The notes: generated from the letters alone by a model not told the origin. 64,000 nucleotides of DNA from Capnocytophaga haemolytica (GCF_001553545.1 NZ_CP014227.1:711501-775500); one strand, 5' to 3'; shown: positions 41,913 to 50,985, numbered from the stretch's first letter. A program made the numbers and translations.

Positions 41913-42293
41913 ATGGCAGATTTAAAAAATTTCGCAGAACAATTAGTAAACTTAACCGTTAAGGAAGTAAATGAGCTTGCTCAGATTTTGAAAGATGAGT
42001 ACGGCATTGAGCCAGCAGCGGCAGCAGTAGCAGTAGCAGCAGGACCTGCAGCAGGTGGTGCTGGCGAGGCAGCAGCTGAAAAGAGCGAGTTTGACGTATT
42101 CTTGAAGTCAGCAGGTGCTAACAAGTTGGCAGTGGTTAAGTTAGTAAAAGAACTTACAGGTCTTGGACTTAAAGAAGCTAAGGAATTAGTAGACGGTGCT
42201 CCTTCAAAAGTGAAAGAAGGTGTATCTAAGGACGAAGCTGAAGGCTTGAAGAAATCTTTAGAAGGAGCTGGTGCTGAAGTAGAGTTGAAGTAA
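41913..42293 (+). CDS. rplL: 50S ribosomal protein L7/L12
   Basis: The multi-copy stalk protein that recruits translational GTPases. The 126-residue protein has an N-terminal dimerisation helix pair ([20 protein letters not shown]), an Ala/Gly/Pro hinge ([20 protein letters not shown]) and the compact C-terminal domain with [21 protein letters not shown] hairpin lies between it and rpoB. Confidence 0.97.
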   Translation: MADLKNFAEQLVNLTVKEVNELAQILKDEYGIEPAAAAVAVAAGPAAGGAGEAAAEKSEFDVFLKSAGANKLAVVKLVKELTGLGLKEAKELVDGAPSKVKEGVSKDEAEGLKKSLEGAGAEVELK

Positions 42294-42316
42294 TTTTACT
42301 AAGGCAAACCTCATAA

Positions 42317-42360
42317 GGTATAGGTCTTTTCTTAGCGGAAATAGACCTATACCATTTTGT
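42317..42360 (+). terminator. attenuator-like hairpin between rplL and rpoB
   Basis: GGTATAGGTCT (42317-42327) pairs perfectly with AGACCTATACC (42343-42353), followed by ATTTTGTG. The T-run is short, so partial termination is more likely than complete, as known for the rplL-rpoB gap of enteric bacteria. Confidence 0.6.
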
Positions 42361-42477
42361 GTATTATATCCTTTTTTAAGGTGTGAGGTATGAGCAGCAT
42401 AAAACAACAAGAAAACAACTTACGATATACTAAAATACGCCAAGCCTTTTGGCAATATAATTAATATAAAATAACTT

Positions 42478-45400
42478 ATGAATCAAACCGCAAGAGTCAA
42501 TTTTGCTTCCGTGAAACACACGCCTGAGTATCCTGACTTTTTGGATATTCAGATCAAGTCATTTCAGGACTTCTTTCAGATTGAGACGAAGTCGGATGAA
42601 AGGGGCAATGAAGGGTTGTACAATACCTTCAAGGAGAACTTCCCGATAACTGATACACGCAACCAGTTTGTACTTGAGTTTCTTGACTATTTCGTTGATT
42701 CGCCTCGTTACTCCATCGCGGAGTGTATAGAGCGCGGACTCACGTATAGCGTGCCACTCAAAGCAAGGTTGAAACTCTATTGCACCGACCCAGAGCACGA
42801 GGATTTCGAGACGATCGTGCAAGACGTTTACCTCGGTACTATCCCGTATATGACCTCCAGCGGTACGTTCGTGATCAACGGGGCAGAGCGCGTGATCGTG
42901 TCGCAGTTGCACCGCTCACCAGGGGTATTCTTTGGGCAATCGTTCCACGCGAATGGTACGAAGCTCTACTCGGCGCGTATTATCCCATTCAAGGGCTCGT
43001 GGATTGAGTTTGCTACCGACATCAACAACGTGATGTACGCTTATATCGACCGTAAGAAGAAGCTCCCTGTAACCACGCTTTTCCGTGCGATCGGTTTCGA
43101 GCGCGATAAGGACATCTTGGAGATCTTTGACCTCGCTGAGGAAATCAAAGTCTCTAAAACGGGCTTAAAGAAATACATCGGTCGCCGTTTGGCAGCGCGT
43201 GTGCTCAACACTTGGCACGAGGACTTCGTAGATGAGGACACAGGAGAAGTAGTATCTATTGAGCGTAACGAGATTATCCTCGACCGCGACACGGTTTTAG
43301 ACAAAGACAACATCGAAGAAATCATCGAAGCGGATGTGAAGACTATCCTCCTGCACAAGGAAGACAGCAACACTACCGACTACACGATTATCCATAATAC
43401 TTTACAAAAAGACCCTACCAACTCTGAGAAGGAAGCGGTAGAGCACATCTATCGTCAGTTGCGTAATGCTGAACCACCCGATGAGGAAACGGCACGCGGC
43501 ATTATCGACAAGTTGTTCTTCTCAGACCAACGCTACAACCTCGGCGATGTAGGGCGTTACCGCATCAATAAGAAGTTGGGCTTGGATACGCCTATGGAGA
43601 AACAGGTATTGACCAAGGAGGACATCATCACCATTGTGAAGCACCTCATTGAGTTGATCAACTCCAAGGCGGAGGTAGACGATATTGACCACCTTTCCAA
43701 CCGCCGCGTGCGTACCGTTGGGGAGCAACTCTCGGCGCAGTTCGGGGTAGGGCTATCGCGTATGGCGCGCACTATCCGCGAGCGTATGAACGTCCGCGAC
43801 AATGAGGTGTTTACGCCTATCGACCTTATCAACGCCAAAACACTCTCGTCGGTGATCAATTCGTTCTTTGGTACCAACCAGCTCTCGCAGTTTATGGACC
43901 AGACGAACCCACTGGCAGAGATTACCCACAAGAGGCGTCTTTCGGCATTAGGTCCAGGAGGTCTGTCGCGCGACCGTGCGGGCTTTGAGGTGCGCGACGT
44001 ACACTATACACACTACGGTCGCCTCTGTCCGATTGAAACGCCTGAAGGTCCGAACATCGGGCTTATCTCTTCATTGGCGGTGTTCTCAAAGGTGAACGGA
44101 ATGGGCTTTATCGAGACCCCTTATCACAAGGTAACCAAAGGCAAGGTAGACCTCAAGGATATGACGTACCTCACCGCAGAAGACGAGGAAGGCTTAAAGA
44201 TCGGTATGGCGAACATCGCATTGGATGCGAATGGCAAAATCACCGAAGAGCGCGTAGTAGTGAAGGAAGATGGCGACTTCCCTGTGATCGAGCCAAGCCA
44301 AGTGCAATACATCGACGTGGCTCCGAACCAGATAGCTTCTATTTCGGCATCACTGATTCCGTTCTTGGAGCACGATGACGCGAACCGCGCCTTGATGGGC
44401 TCGAATATGATGCGTCAGGCAGTGCCATTGCTCAAGCCGGAAGCGCCTATCGTAGGTACGGGATTGGAGCAAAGGGTAGCGTCCGACTCGAGGGTACTTA
44501 TGAATGCCGAAAGAGACGGGGTGGTGCAATACGTAGATGCCGAGCGCATCATCATCACTTACGATAGAACTGAGGAAGAGAAGCTCGTGAGTTTTGAACC
44601 CGACGATACTGAGTATAAACTCATCAAATTCCAGAAAACAAACCAAGGCACTTGTATTAACTTGAAGCCCATCGTTGAAAAAGGCGACCGCGTGGTAAAA
44701 GGACAGGTGCTCTGCGAAGGATACGCTACCGAGCAAGGGGAACTCGCTCTTGGACGCAATATGAAAGTGGCGTTTATGCCTTGGAAGGGATATAACTTTG
44801 AGGATGCGATCGTGATCTCTGAGCGCGTAGTGCGGGAAGATATTTTCACATCGATTCACATTGATGAGTATGCGCTGGAAGTGCGCGACACCAAGCTCGG
44901 CGCGGAAGAATTGACTAACGACATCCCTAACGTATCGGAAGAAGCCACTAAGGAACTCGATGCACAGGGTATGATACGCATCGGGGCAGAAGTGCGACCA
45001 GGGGATATATTAATAGGTAAGATTACACCGAAGGGCGAATCAGATCCAACGCCTGAAGAAAAGCTGTTACGCGCGATCTTTGGAGATAAAGCGGGCGATG
45101 TAAAGGATGCATCGCTGAAAGCATCGCCGTCACTCTATGGGGTAGTGATCGATAAGAAACTCTTCTCACGTGCAGTGAAGGATAAACGCAAACGCAACAA
45201 GGATAAGGAGGACATCGCTGCGTTGGAGGCAAACTACAACGCGCGTTTTGAGGAGCTCAAGGAGCGTCTGTTCTTCAAACTTTACAGTTTGGTGGAAGAC
45301 AAGACCTCAGAGGGCGTCTTCAACGACTTGGGTGAGGAGATTGTTGCCAAAGGAGCTTCGTACAGCCGCAAAACATTGGAGAGCATCGAGGATTTCTCTC

Positions 45401-46281
45401 ACCTCCTCTCTGGTGGTTGGACGGACGACAAGCATTGCAACGACCTTATCGACGATTTGATTCACAACTACAAGATTAAGTTCAACGACCTGCAAGGGGC
45501 AATGCGCCGCGAGAAGTTTACCATCTCCGTTGGGGACGAGCTGCCTGCGGGTATCTTGAAGCTGGCGAAGATATACATCGCTAAGAAGCGTAAACTCAAG
45601 GTAGGGGACAAGATGGCGGGTCGCCACGGTAACAAAGGTATCGTAGCGCGTATCGTTCGTGATGAGGATATGCCATTCCTCGAAGATGGAACCCCTGTGG
45701 ACATCGTGCTGAACCCGCTCGGGGTGCCATCGCGTATGAACATTGGGCAGATCTACGAGACCGTCCTCGGATGGGCAGGACAAAAGCTCGGACAGAAGTA
45801 CGCAACGCCTATTTTCGACGGGGCGAGCCTTGAGCAAATCAACGAGCTCACCGATAAGGCGGGCGTACCGCGTTTTGGTCACACCTACCTCTACGATGGA
45901 GGCACAGGCGAGCGTTTTGACCAGAAGGCTACCGTTGGGGTGATCTATATGATCAAGCTCGGACATATGATCGACGACAAGATGCACGCGCGTTCCATTG
46001 GTCCGTACTCGCTCATCACGCAGCAACCGCTCGGTGGTAAGGCGCAGTTCGGGGGTCAGCGTTTTGGTGAGATGGAAGTGTGGGCTCTGGAAGCCTACGG
46101 CGCATCGAGCACCTTGCGCGAGATCTTAACGGTGAAGTCCGACGACGTAATCGGTAGGGCGAAGACGTATGAAGCCATCGTAAAAGGTGAGGCAATGCCC
46201 GAACCAGGATTGCCAGAGTCGTTCAACGTCCTCTTGCACGAGCTCAAGGGATTGGGCTTGGACGTACGCTTAGAAGAGTAG
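42478..46281 (+). CDS. rpoB: DNA-directed RNA polymerase subunit beta
   Basis: Beta subunit of RNA polymerase, 1267 residues. The rifampicin-binding cluster near residues 463-500 reads [20 protein letters not shown] then RLSALGPGG, with the usual D, H and S at the positions altered in resistant mutants, so it looks drug-sensitive. The C-terminal clamp segments ([35 protein letters not shown]) are intact. It is followed not by rpoC but by a terminator-like hairpin and a 4.7 kb block of other genes. Confidence 0.98.
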   Translation: MNQTARVNFASVKHTPEYPDFLDIQIKSFQDFFQIETKSDERGNEGLYNTFKENFPITDTRNQFVLEFLDYFVDSPRYSIAECIERGLTYSVPLKARLKLYCTDPEHEDFETIVQDVYLGTIPYMTSSGTFVINGAERVIVSQLHRSPGVFFGQSFHANGTKLYSARIIPFKGSWIEFATDINNVMYAYIDRKKKLPVTTLFRAIGFERDKDILEIFDLAEEIKVSKTGLKKYIGRRLAARVLNTWHEDFVDEDTGEVVSIERNEIILDRDTVLDKDNIEEIIEADVKTILLHKEDSNTTDYTIIHNTLQKDPTNSEKEAVEHIYRQLRNAEPPDEETARGIIDKLFFSDQRYNLGDVGRYRINKKLGLDTPMEKQVLTKEDIITIVKHLIELINSKAEVDDIDHLSNRRVRTVGEQLSAQFGVGLSRMARTIRERMNVRDNEVFTPIDLINAKTLSSVINSFFGTNQLSQFMDQTNPLAEITHKRRLSALGPGGLSRDRAGFEVRDVHYTHYGRLCPIETPEGPNIGLISSLAVFSKVNGMGFIETPYHKVTKGKVDLKDMTYLTAEDEEGLKIGMANIALDANGKITEERVVVKEDGDFPVIEPSQVQYIDVAPNQIASISASLIPFLEHDDANRALMGSNMMRQAVPLLKPEAPIVGTGLEQRVASDSRVLMNAERDGVVQYVDAERIIITYDRTEEEKLVSFEPDDTEYKLIKFQKTNQGTCINLKPIVEKGDRVVKGQVLCEGYATEQGELALGRNMKVAFMPWKGYNFEDAIVISERVVREDIFTSIHIDEYALEVRDTKLGAEELTNDIPNVSEEATKELDAQGMIRIGAEVRPGDILIGKITPKGESDPTPEEKLLRAIFGDKAGDVKDASLKASPSLYGVVIDKKLFSRAVKDKRKRNKDKEDIAALEANYNARFEELKERLFFKLYSLVEDKTSEGVFNDLGEEIVAKGASYSRKTLESIEDFSHLLSGGWTDDKHCNDLIDDLIHNYKIKFNDLQGAMRREKFTISVGDELPAGILKLAKIYIAKKRKLKVGDKMAGRHGNKGIVARIVRDEDMPFLEDGTPVDIVLNPLGVPSRMNIGQIYETVLGWAGQKLGQKYATPIFDGASLEQINELTDKAGVPRFGHTYLYDGGTGERFDQKATVGVIYMIKLGHMIDDKMHARSIGPYSLITQQPLGGKAQFGGQRFGEMEVWALEAYGASSTLREILTVKSDDVIGRAKTYEAIVKGEAMPEPGLPESFNVLLHELKGLGLDVRLEE

Positions 46282-46303
46282 AGGTTTTAGGGTTTATAGC
46301 AGG

Positions 46304-46349
46304 AAGTCAGGAGACTTCTACACAATAGGAGCTCCTGACTTTCTATTTT
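46304..46349 (+). terminator. terminator-like hairpin directly after rpoB
   Basis: AAGTCAGGAG (46304-46313) pairs perfectly with CTCCTGACTT (46332-46341), 18-base loop, then TCTATTTTA. If it works it would cut rpoC off from the upstream operon promoter. Confidence 0.6.
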
Positions 46350-46375
46350 ATGGCAGCTTTCAGGTGCAGTCCCCA

Positions 46376-46475
46376 GCAGAGGGAGCGAGATACCCCGCTG
46401 GCGGTACGCAGTTCATTCATCATTAACCACTAACCCCTAATCGCTAACCACTAACCCCTAATCATTAATAAAAAG
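46376..46475. repeat. heptanucleotide element ahead of the first nitroreductase
   Basis: A core CCCCGCTGGCGGTACGCAGT (about 46393-46412) is followed by period-7 words CATTAAC, CACTAAC, CCCTAAT, CGCTAAC, CACTAAC, CCCTAAT, CATTAAT up to the AAAAAG before the ATG. The second nitroreductase has the same arrangement. Confidence 0.75.
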
Positions 46476-47201
46476 ATGAACAGTTTAAAGGAAATATTAG
46501 AATTTAGAAGAGCAGTGCGCTCGTTTTCCGACCAGCCGATTGATGCGGAGGTCGTAAAGCAATGCGCCGAGGAGGCAATGCTCGCCCCAACAGCCTATGG
46601 GGTACAGCTTTATGAGATGTATCACATTACTAATAAAGACCTTTTAAAGAAAATGGCTCACGCGTGCCTTGATCAGTCCTCTGCGACTACCGCTCAGCAG
46701 TTTGTGGTTTTCGTAACAAGACAAGATCTCTACAAAGAGCGTGCAGCGTATCTTCTTAAACAGCAAGTGGAGAATGTAAAGCGTAATAGTCCTGCTGAAA
46801 AACAGGCAAGTCACATCAAATACCACGAAGAAGTTTACAAAAAGATTGTTCCGCTCCTTTATATGCGCTTCTTTGGGTTGATGGGAGCCTTCCGTTATCT
46901 CCTAAGTTCCGTATCGGGCTTGTTTAAACCCACCTATCGACAGATGACGGAAAACGATATGCGTATTGATGTACATAAGAACTGTGCTTTGGCAGCCGAG
47001 ACCTTTATGCTCTCGATGGCGGAAAAGGGTTACGACACCTGTCCGATGACAGGAATTGACAGTTTGCGGGTAAAAAGGCTATTGAAACTCCCTTATAGTG
47101 CCGAAATCAATATGGTGATAAGTTGTGGTATCCGTTCCGAACGGGGGCTTTATGGTGAGAGAGTTCGTATTCCAAGTGAGAAACTATACAAACGGATTTA
47201 A
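46476..47201 (+). CDS. nitroreductase family protein (copy 1)
   Basis: A 241-residue FMN-dependent oxidoreductase. RRAVRSFSDQPID (11-23) contains the FMN-phosphate-binding arginines, CAEEAMLAPTAYGVQLYEMY follows, and AAETFMLSMAEKGYDTCPM lies in the second half. The ending RVRIPSEKLYKRI is where the C-terminal arm closes over the flavin. Substrate unknown (quinones, nitro-compounds or other). It lies between rpoB and rpoC and is followed by a paralogue 115 bases on. The first about 110 bases of the two genes are nearly identical. Confidence 0.88.
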   Translation: MNSLKEILEFRRAVRSFSDQPIDAEVVKQCAEEAMLAPTAYGVQLYEMYHITNKDLLKKMAHACLDQSSATTAQQFVVFVTRQDLYKERAAYLLKQQVENVKRNSPAEKQASHIKYHEEVYKKIVPLLYMRFFGLMGAFRYLLSSVSGLFKPTYRQMTENDMRIDVHKNCALAAETFMLSMAEKGYDTCPMTGIDSLRVKRLLKLPYSAEINMVISCGIRSERGLYGERVRIPSEKLYKRI

Positions 47202-47315
47202 GTGCATAGTTCATAATGTATAATGTATAATGCACAATAAATAATGTATAGTTCCCCGCTGTCGGCACGCAATTCTCTAACAACTAACAACTAACCCCTA
47301 ACCACTAATAAAAAG
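47202..47315. repeat. heptanucleotide element between the nitroreductases
   Basis: Left arm AGTGCAT, AGTTCAT, AATGTAT, AATGTAT, AATGCAC, AATAAAT, AATGTAT. Core CCCCGCTGTCGGCACGCAAT (about 47254-47273). Right arm ACAACTA, ACAACTA, ACCCCTA, ACCACTA. Period 7 throughout. The core matches the one before copy 1 in all but a few bases. Confidence 0.8.
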
Positions 47316-48041
47316 ATGAACAGTTTAAAGGAAATATTAGAATTTAGAAGAGCAGTGCGCCACTATTCCGACCAGCCGATCGATGCGGAGGTCGTAAAGC
47401 AATGTGCCGAGGAGGCAGTGCTCGCACCGACGAGCTCTAATATGCAGCTCTATGAGATGTATCACATCGTAAATAAGCAGCTGCTTGCCCAGATGGTGCC
47501 CGCGTGCCTCGATCAGGAGTCGGTGGAAACCGCCGAGCAGCTTGTGGTGTTCGTAACCCGACAGGATAAATACAAAGAGCACTGCAAGGCATTGTTAGCC
47601 GCAGAAGTGGAAAACGTAAGGCGCAACTCGCCACCGAAAAAGCAAGAGAAGCGCATCAAACGATGGGAACAGTACTACGGAAAGTTTCTTCCGTTTGTCT
47701 ATGCGAGGGCTTTTGGCTTCTTGGGGTGGCTGCGTAAAGGCTTAGCCCTCGGGGTGAGCCTCTTCCGCCCAATGATGACCCAAGTATCTGAGGGAGATAT
47801 CCGCGTAGTGGTACACAAGAGCTGCGCACTGGTAGCCCAGACCTTTATGTTGGCAATGGCGGAAAAGGGTTACGACACCTGTCCGCTTGAGGGCTTCGAT
47901 GCGCGCCGCGTGCGAAAGTTACTGAACCTGCCCTACGGCACAGAAATCAATATGGTGATAAGCTGTGGCATCCGTGAGGATAAAGGGGTCTGGGGCGATA
48001 GGGTAAGGCTCCCCATAGAAGAGCTATATAAACGAGTTTGA
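47316..48041 (+). CDS. nitroreductase family protein (copy 2)
   Basis: A paralogue of the preceding gene, same length (241). It starts identically (MNSLKEILEFRRAVR) but diverges downstream (APTSSNMQLYEMYHIVNKQL, AKALALGVSL-like middle), then reconverges at MAEKGYDTCP and EINMVISCGIR. GC content is higher than in copy 1. Identity concentrated at the 5' end and in the leader suggests tandem duplication with later gene conversion or selection. FMN-binding arginines are retained. No promoter box seen. Confidence 0.88.
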   Translation: MNSLKEILEFRRAVRHYSDQPIDAEVVKQCAEEAVLAPTSSNMQLYEMYHIVNKQLLAQMVPACLDQESVETAEQLVVFVTRQDKYKEHCKALLAAEVENVRRNSPPKKQEKRIKRWEQYYGKFLPFVYARAFGFLGWLRKGLALGVSLFRPMMTQVSEGDIRVVVHKSCALVAQTFMLAMAEKGYDTCPLEGFDARRVRKLLNLPYGTEINMVISCGIREDKGVWGDRVRLPIEELYKRV

Positions 48042-48120
48042 GTGTATAGTGAATAGTGCACAGTGTATAGTGAATAGTGTACAGTGTATAGTGCATAGTT
48101 TATAATGTATAGTTCTCAGT
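48042..48120. repeat. heptanucleotide run after the second nitroreductase
   Basis: Eleven period-7 words of AGTGTAT, AGTGAAT, AGTGCAC, AGTGTAC, AGTGCAT, AGTTTAT and AATGTAT type, ending in AGTTCTCAGT. The stretch 48121-48320 carries several minus-strand TACTTTTG/TACTTTTA words but no gene I can support. Confidence 0.75.
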
Positions 48121-48324
48121 AAAGGAAGCGAGAGTACCCCAAAAGGAAGTCCTGTGATCGGTTTCCCCTCTCCTTTGAAGGAAGTGGCGCACTGCGACAG
48201 TATGTGAGACGGGAGAGGATGTTACCAAATGAAGTGATTGCACTCCCAAAAGTACAAAATTTATCATATTTTGATATAAAAGTAACCCGTTTTTAGGTAA
48301 AAGTACCACAAAAACACACAAAAG

Positions 48325-48478
48325 TACCTCTGAGCAACGCAAGAGTACCTTCGAGCAACGCAAGAGTACCTTTGAGCAATGCAAGAGTACCTTCGAGCAA
48401 CGCAAGAGTACCTTTGAGCAATGCAAAAGTACCTCTGAGCAACGCAAGAGTACCTTTGAGCAAACCACCGTTCCTTTG
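48325..48478. repeat. 21-bp tandem repeat carrying -7 promoter boxes
   Basis: Seven copies begin at 48332, 48353, 48374, 48395, 48416, 48437 and 48458, consensus GAGCAACGCAAGAGTACCTTT. Exact + strand boxes TACCTTTG occur at 48367-48374, 48409-48416 and 48451-48458. The intervening copies have TACCTTCG or TACCTCTG. The unit is three heptads long. The downstream gene starts at 48548. Confidence 0.9.
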
Positions 48479-48547
48479 TAGCAAGACAAAAGTAACCTAC
48501 AAATGAACAAAAGTAATGAATAATTAAACATATAAATTAAAAATACA

Positions 48548-49201
48548 ATGGGAAAACGTTTTTCACAAGCACAGATCATTCAGGATTACGGTAAGTTGTT
48601 TACCAATGCAAAAGAGAACACCACGCTGGCAAAGGAGCTCGCCGAATATGGATACGATGAGGCTGCAATGACAGCGGGCAAAGCCCTTTATGATAAAGCC
48701 GTTGAGCTATATAAAGCCAACGTGAAAGATACGCAGGACGAGACCTCTGCCTATGCGACTTTCAGTAAGAAATTAGAAGAGCTTGACAAGGTGTATGTAG
48801 CCGACCGCAAAAAGGCGCGCATCATCTTTAAGGGGCAAAGTGATACGCTCAAGAATTTAAAACTCACAGGCAAGCCCTCTCGTGCTATCGCCCACGCTTT
48901 GGACGAGATGAAAACCCTCTACGAGACCCTCGAGCGCGATGCAGCACTTGCCAAACCCCTCGAGCGACTGAAAATCGATGCGGCGCACATCAAGGCGCAG
49001 CTCGATGCCATCGCCGAAGCCGAAAAAGCCTACACCGTTTACCAAAATGAGAAAGGCGAAAGTCAGCAGGCTACAAAGAACAAGGATAAGGCTTTCGAAG
49101 CTCTTGAAAAATGGGTGCGCGAGTTCTTTTCCATAGCGAAGATCGCCCTTGAGGATCAGCCGCAACTCCTCGAGAGCTTGACCTTAATCGTAAAAGGATA
49201 A
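48548..49201 (+). CDS. helical protein, unrecognised
   Basis: A 217-residue cytoplasmic protein, almost entirely alpha-helical and lysine/glutamate/alanine-rich: MGKRFSQAQIIQDYGKLFTN, then KALYDKAVELYKANVKDT, LEELDKVYVADRKKARII, and a C-terminal WVREFFSIAKIALEDQPQLL. It looks like a helical bundle and vaguely recalls the DUF6261-type proteins of Bacteroidota, but I cannot confirm this. It is preceded by the 21-bp repeat with promoter boxes and followed after 14 bases by an SRPBCC gene. Its last codons are repeated 525 bases downstream. Confidence 0.65.
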   Translation: MGKRFSQAQIIQDYGKLFTNAKENTTLAKELAEYGYDEAAMTAGKALYDKAVELYKANVKDTQDETSAYATFSKKLEELDKVYVADRKKARIIFKGQSDTLKNLKLTGKPSRAIAHALDEMKTLYETLERDAALAKPLERLKIDAAHIKAQLDAIAEAEKAYTVYQNEKGESQQATKNKDKAFEALEKWVREFFSIAKIALEDQPQLLESLTLIVKG

Positions 49202-49734
49202 CAAACACCGAGAAAATGAAAAAGATAGGTATCATCGCAATGCTGTGTATCATCATTCTGCTGGTGATACACCAAAGTATGGCAAAGGAAATTCGTACAG
49301 AAATCACCATCAACGCCCCAGCGGAGAAGGTTTGGCAGGTGCTTACCGACTTCGGGGCGTATCCAACGTGGAACCCTTATATTGTAAAGATGGAAGGCAC
49401 GCTTGTAGAGGGCGAACGGATGCAAGCGACTCTGGCGCGCCCCGATGGCACTACCTCAACGCTCAATCCGAAGGTCAGGGAGCTGAAAGTAGGCGAGCGT
49501 ATCGTAATGCGCAAACAGGTGCTGGGCGGGATTATCGTGGGTGCGAACCATATTTTTGAGGTAAAGAGCAATCCTGATGGGAGTACCACCTTTGTGCAGG
49601 CGATGACCTTCAATGGATTTGCGACCTACAAATTTGATACCGAGATGCTCAAAAAGCAATTCGAGGCGATGAATAGAGCACTCAAAAGCAGAGTAGAAGC
49701 ATTGTAGGTAAATCGTAAAAGGATAACAAACACC
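49186..49734. repeat. 24-bp direct repeats flanking the SRPBCC gene
   Basis: AATCGTAAAAGGATAACAAA plus CACC occurs at 49186-49209, where it encodes the last residues and stop of the upstream gene, and again unchanged at 49711-49734 in the gap after the SRPBCC gene. Confidence 0.9.
49216..49707 (+). CDS. SRPBCC (START-like) protein with N-terminal membrane segment
   Basis: A 163-residue protein. An N-terminal hydrophobic segment (MKKIGIIAMLCIIILLVIHQ) anchors or exports it. The rest is a polyketide-cyclase/SRPBCC fold: IRTEITINAPAEKVWQVLTD, FGAYPTWNPYIVKMEG and a C-terminal long helix (EMLKKQFEAMNRALKSRVEA). Such proteins bind hydrophobic ligands, and the ligand is unknown here. Precisely bracketed by a duplicated 24-base sequence, it looks like an inserted gene cassette. 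Confidence 0.82.
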   Translation: MKKIGIIAMLCIIILLVIHQSMAKEIRTEITINAPAEKVWQVLTDFGAYPTWNPYIVKMEGTLVEGERMQATLARPDGTTSTLNPKVRELKVGERIVMRKQVLGGIIVGANHIFEVKSNPDGSTTFVQAMTFNGFATYKFDTEMLKKQFEAMNRALKSRVEAL

Positions 49735-49750
49735 AAAATAACAACCGACT

Positions 49751-50824
49751 ATGAAAAAGTTCATAACATTAGTAGCAGCATTTGCCCTTGTGGCTTGCGG
49801 AAAGGACAGCAACGGAGGCGGCGGGGATGACCCGATCGACCCAAATGTGGTGTACAAAACCTCGGGCGACCTTTTCGGAAAGAACTATGTGGCAAAGGGG
49901 ACCGTTTTTACGCGAAGGGTAGACAAAGAAATGCCTCTCGCGCCTAATTCAGCAGCGATTGCAGCCAAAATGAAATCGCTGGCAAAGAATCCTTCTGGGG
50001 TGATCACTACCATTACACGTCAGCACTATAATTACACCATAATTATAGTAGATAGTAACGATAAGAACCAGCATTATGCTAATTTTATCCCCGAAGGACA
50101 CCGTGAGCGAGACGATGCAGACCTCTATAAATACACGGGAGGGCGTCAGCCTATCGTGCACGATGCCAAGCCCGCCGCAGGGAACGATGCGCATATGGCG
50201 GTGTACGACGTGGCAACGGGAGTGATGCGTCAGTACTTCGGAGTAACGTATGTGAACAGCGGGGAGTACAAGTTTAAAGGCTCGGGCTACTTCATTGCCA
50301 AGCCAGGCTTGCGAGGGCTCGCTAAGGACAACTATTGGATGCAGCTTACCAAAGGCGGTAGCTCGGTAGTGGGGATGCTCAACCCGCTTTCGCAGATCGG
50401 TATCGAGGAAGTGAGGGCAGGGGAGATCAATCACGCCCTATCGTTCACCATAGCACAAGCCCGTAAAGGCTATTCGTGGCCTGCGAGGGCTGGCGATGGC
50501 AATCTGGACGATGCCGACGCCCCAATGGAAGGGCAATGGTGCCGTATCGACCCGAAAGTGGACTTGGATAAACTGAATTTGCACCCTATTACCCTGATGA
50601 TTGCCAAGGCGGTACAGAAATACGGGGCTTATGCCGCAGATAAGAACCTATTCTGCCACACTTTCACCACTGAGCACGGCATTTATGAGCTTGCGATGCA
50701 CGGGTTAGACCCTTGGGAACACGATGGAGAGTTCGAGAAGAAGTACGGCAAGTTCGATAACATCAACGACTTCCCTTGGGAGCTCACACAATGGGCACCT
50801 GTCGATTGGGGGAAGCCGAAATAG
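49751..50824 (+). CDS. lipoprotein, uncharacterised secreted family
   Basis: A 357-residue lipoprotein. The signal MKKFITLVAAFALVAC has a lipobox. The Cys is followed by a Gly/Asp linker (GKDSNGGGGDDPIDP) that may favour surface export. The mature part contains EINHALSFTIAQARKGYSWP and APMEGQWCRIDP, reminiscent of a secreted family I have seen in actinobacteria where a HAL-type motif precedes VWPA. I cannot name it or give a function. Last gene before the rpoC leader. Confidence 0.6.
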   Translation: MKKFITLVAAFALVACGKDSNGGGGDDPIDPNVVYKTSGDLFGKNYVAKGTVFTRRVDKEMPLAPNSAAIAAKMKSLAKNPSGVITTITRQHYNYTIIIVDSNDKNQHYANFIPEGHRERDDADLYKYTGGRQPIVHDAKPAAGNDAHMAVYDVATGVMRQYFGVTYVNSGEYKFKGSGYFIAKPGLRGLAKDNYWMQLTKGGSSVVGMLNPLSQIGIEEVRAGEINHALSFTIAQARKGYSWPARAGDGNLDDADAPMEGQWCRIDPKVDLDKLNLHPITLMIAKAVQKYGAYAADKNLFCHTFTTEHGIYELAMHGLDPWEHDGEFEKKYGKFDNINDFPWELTQWAPVDWGKPK

Positions 50825-50985
50825 AGAGAAGAGAATAGAGAGTAAAGAGAAATCAGAGATCAGGAATGAGAGATCAGAGATCAGGAATGGGAAACAATAC
50901 TCTGCTTTCTGACCTCTGATCACTGATCACTGACCACTAATCACTGATCACTGACCCCTGACCACTAAATACTAAAAATAAACTA
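50825..50985. repeat. long heptanucleotide element forming the rpoC leader
   Basis: Left arm of AGAGAAT, AGAGAGT, AATCAGA, GATCAGG, AATGAGA, GATCAGA, GATCAGG words. Right arm TCTGACC, TCTGATC, ACTGATC, ACTGACC, ACTAATC, ACTGATC, ACTGACC, CCTGACC, ACTAAAT. GATCAGAGATCAG (50872-50884) is complementary to CTGACCTCTGATC (50909-50921) with one mismatch. No TAnnTTTG box occurs between here and rpoC. Confidence 0.85.

Noticed and set aside
45307-46026. 239-codon minus-strand frame inside rpoB
   Set aside because: Antisense shadow of conserved rpoB codons.
48325-48478. CRISPR array
   Set aside because: The units are contiguous 21-mers without spacers, and no cas gene is near.
50825-50985. Riboswitch upstream of rpoC
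   Set aside because: The fold comes from low-complexity heptads. No known aptamer motif is present.
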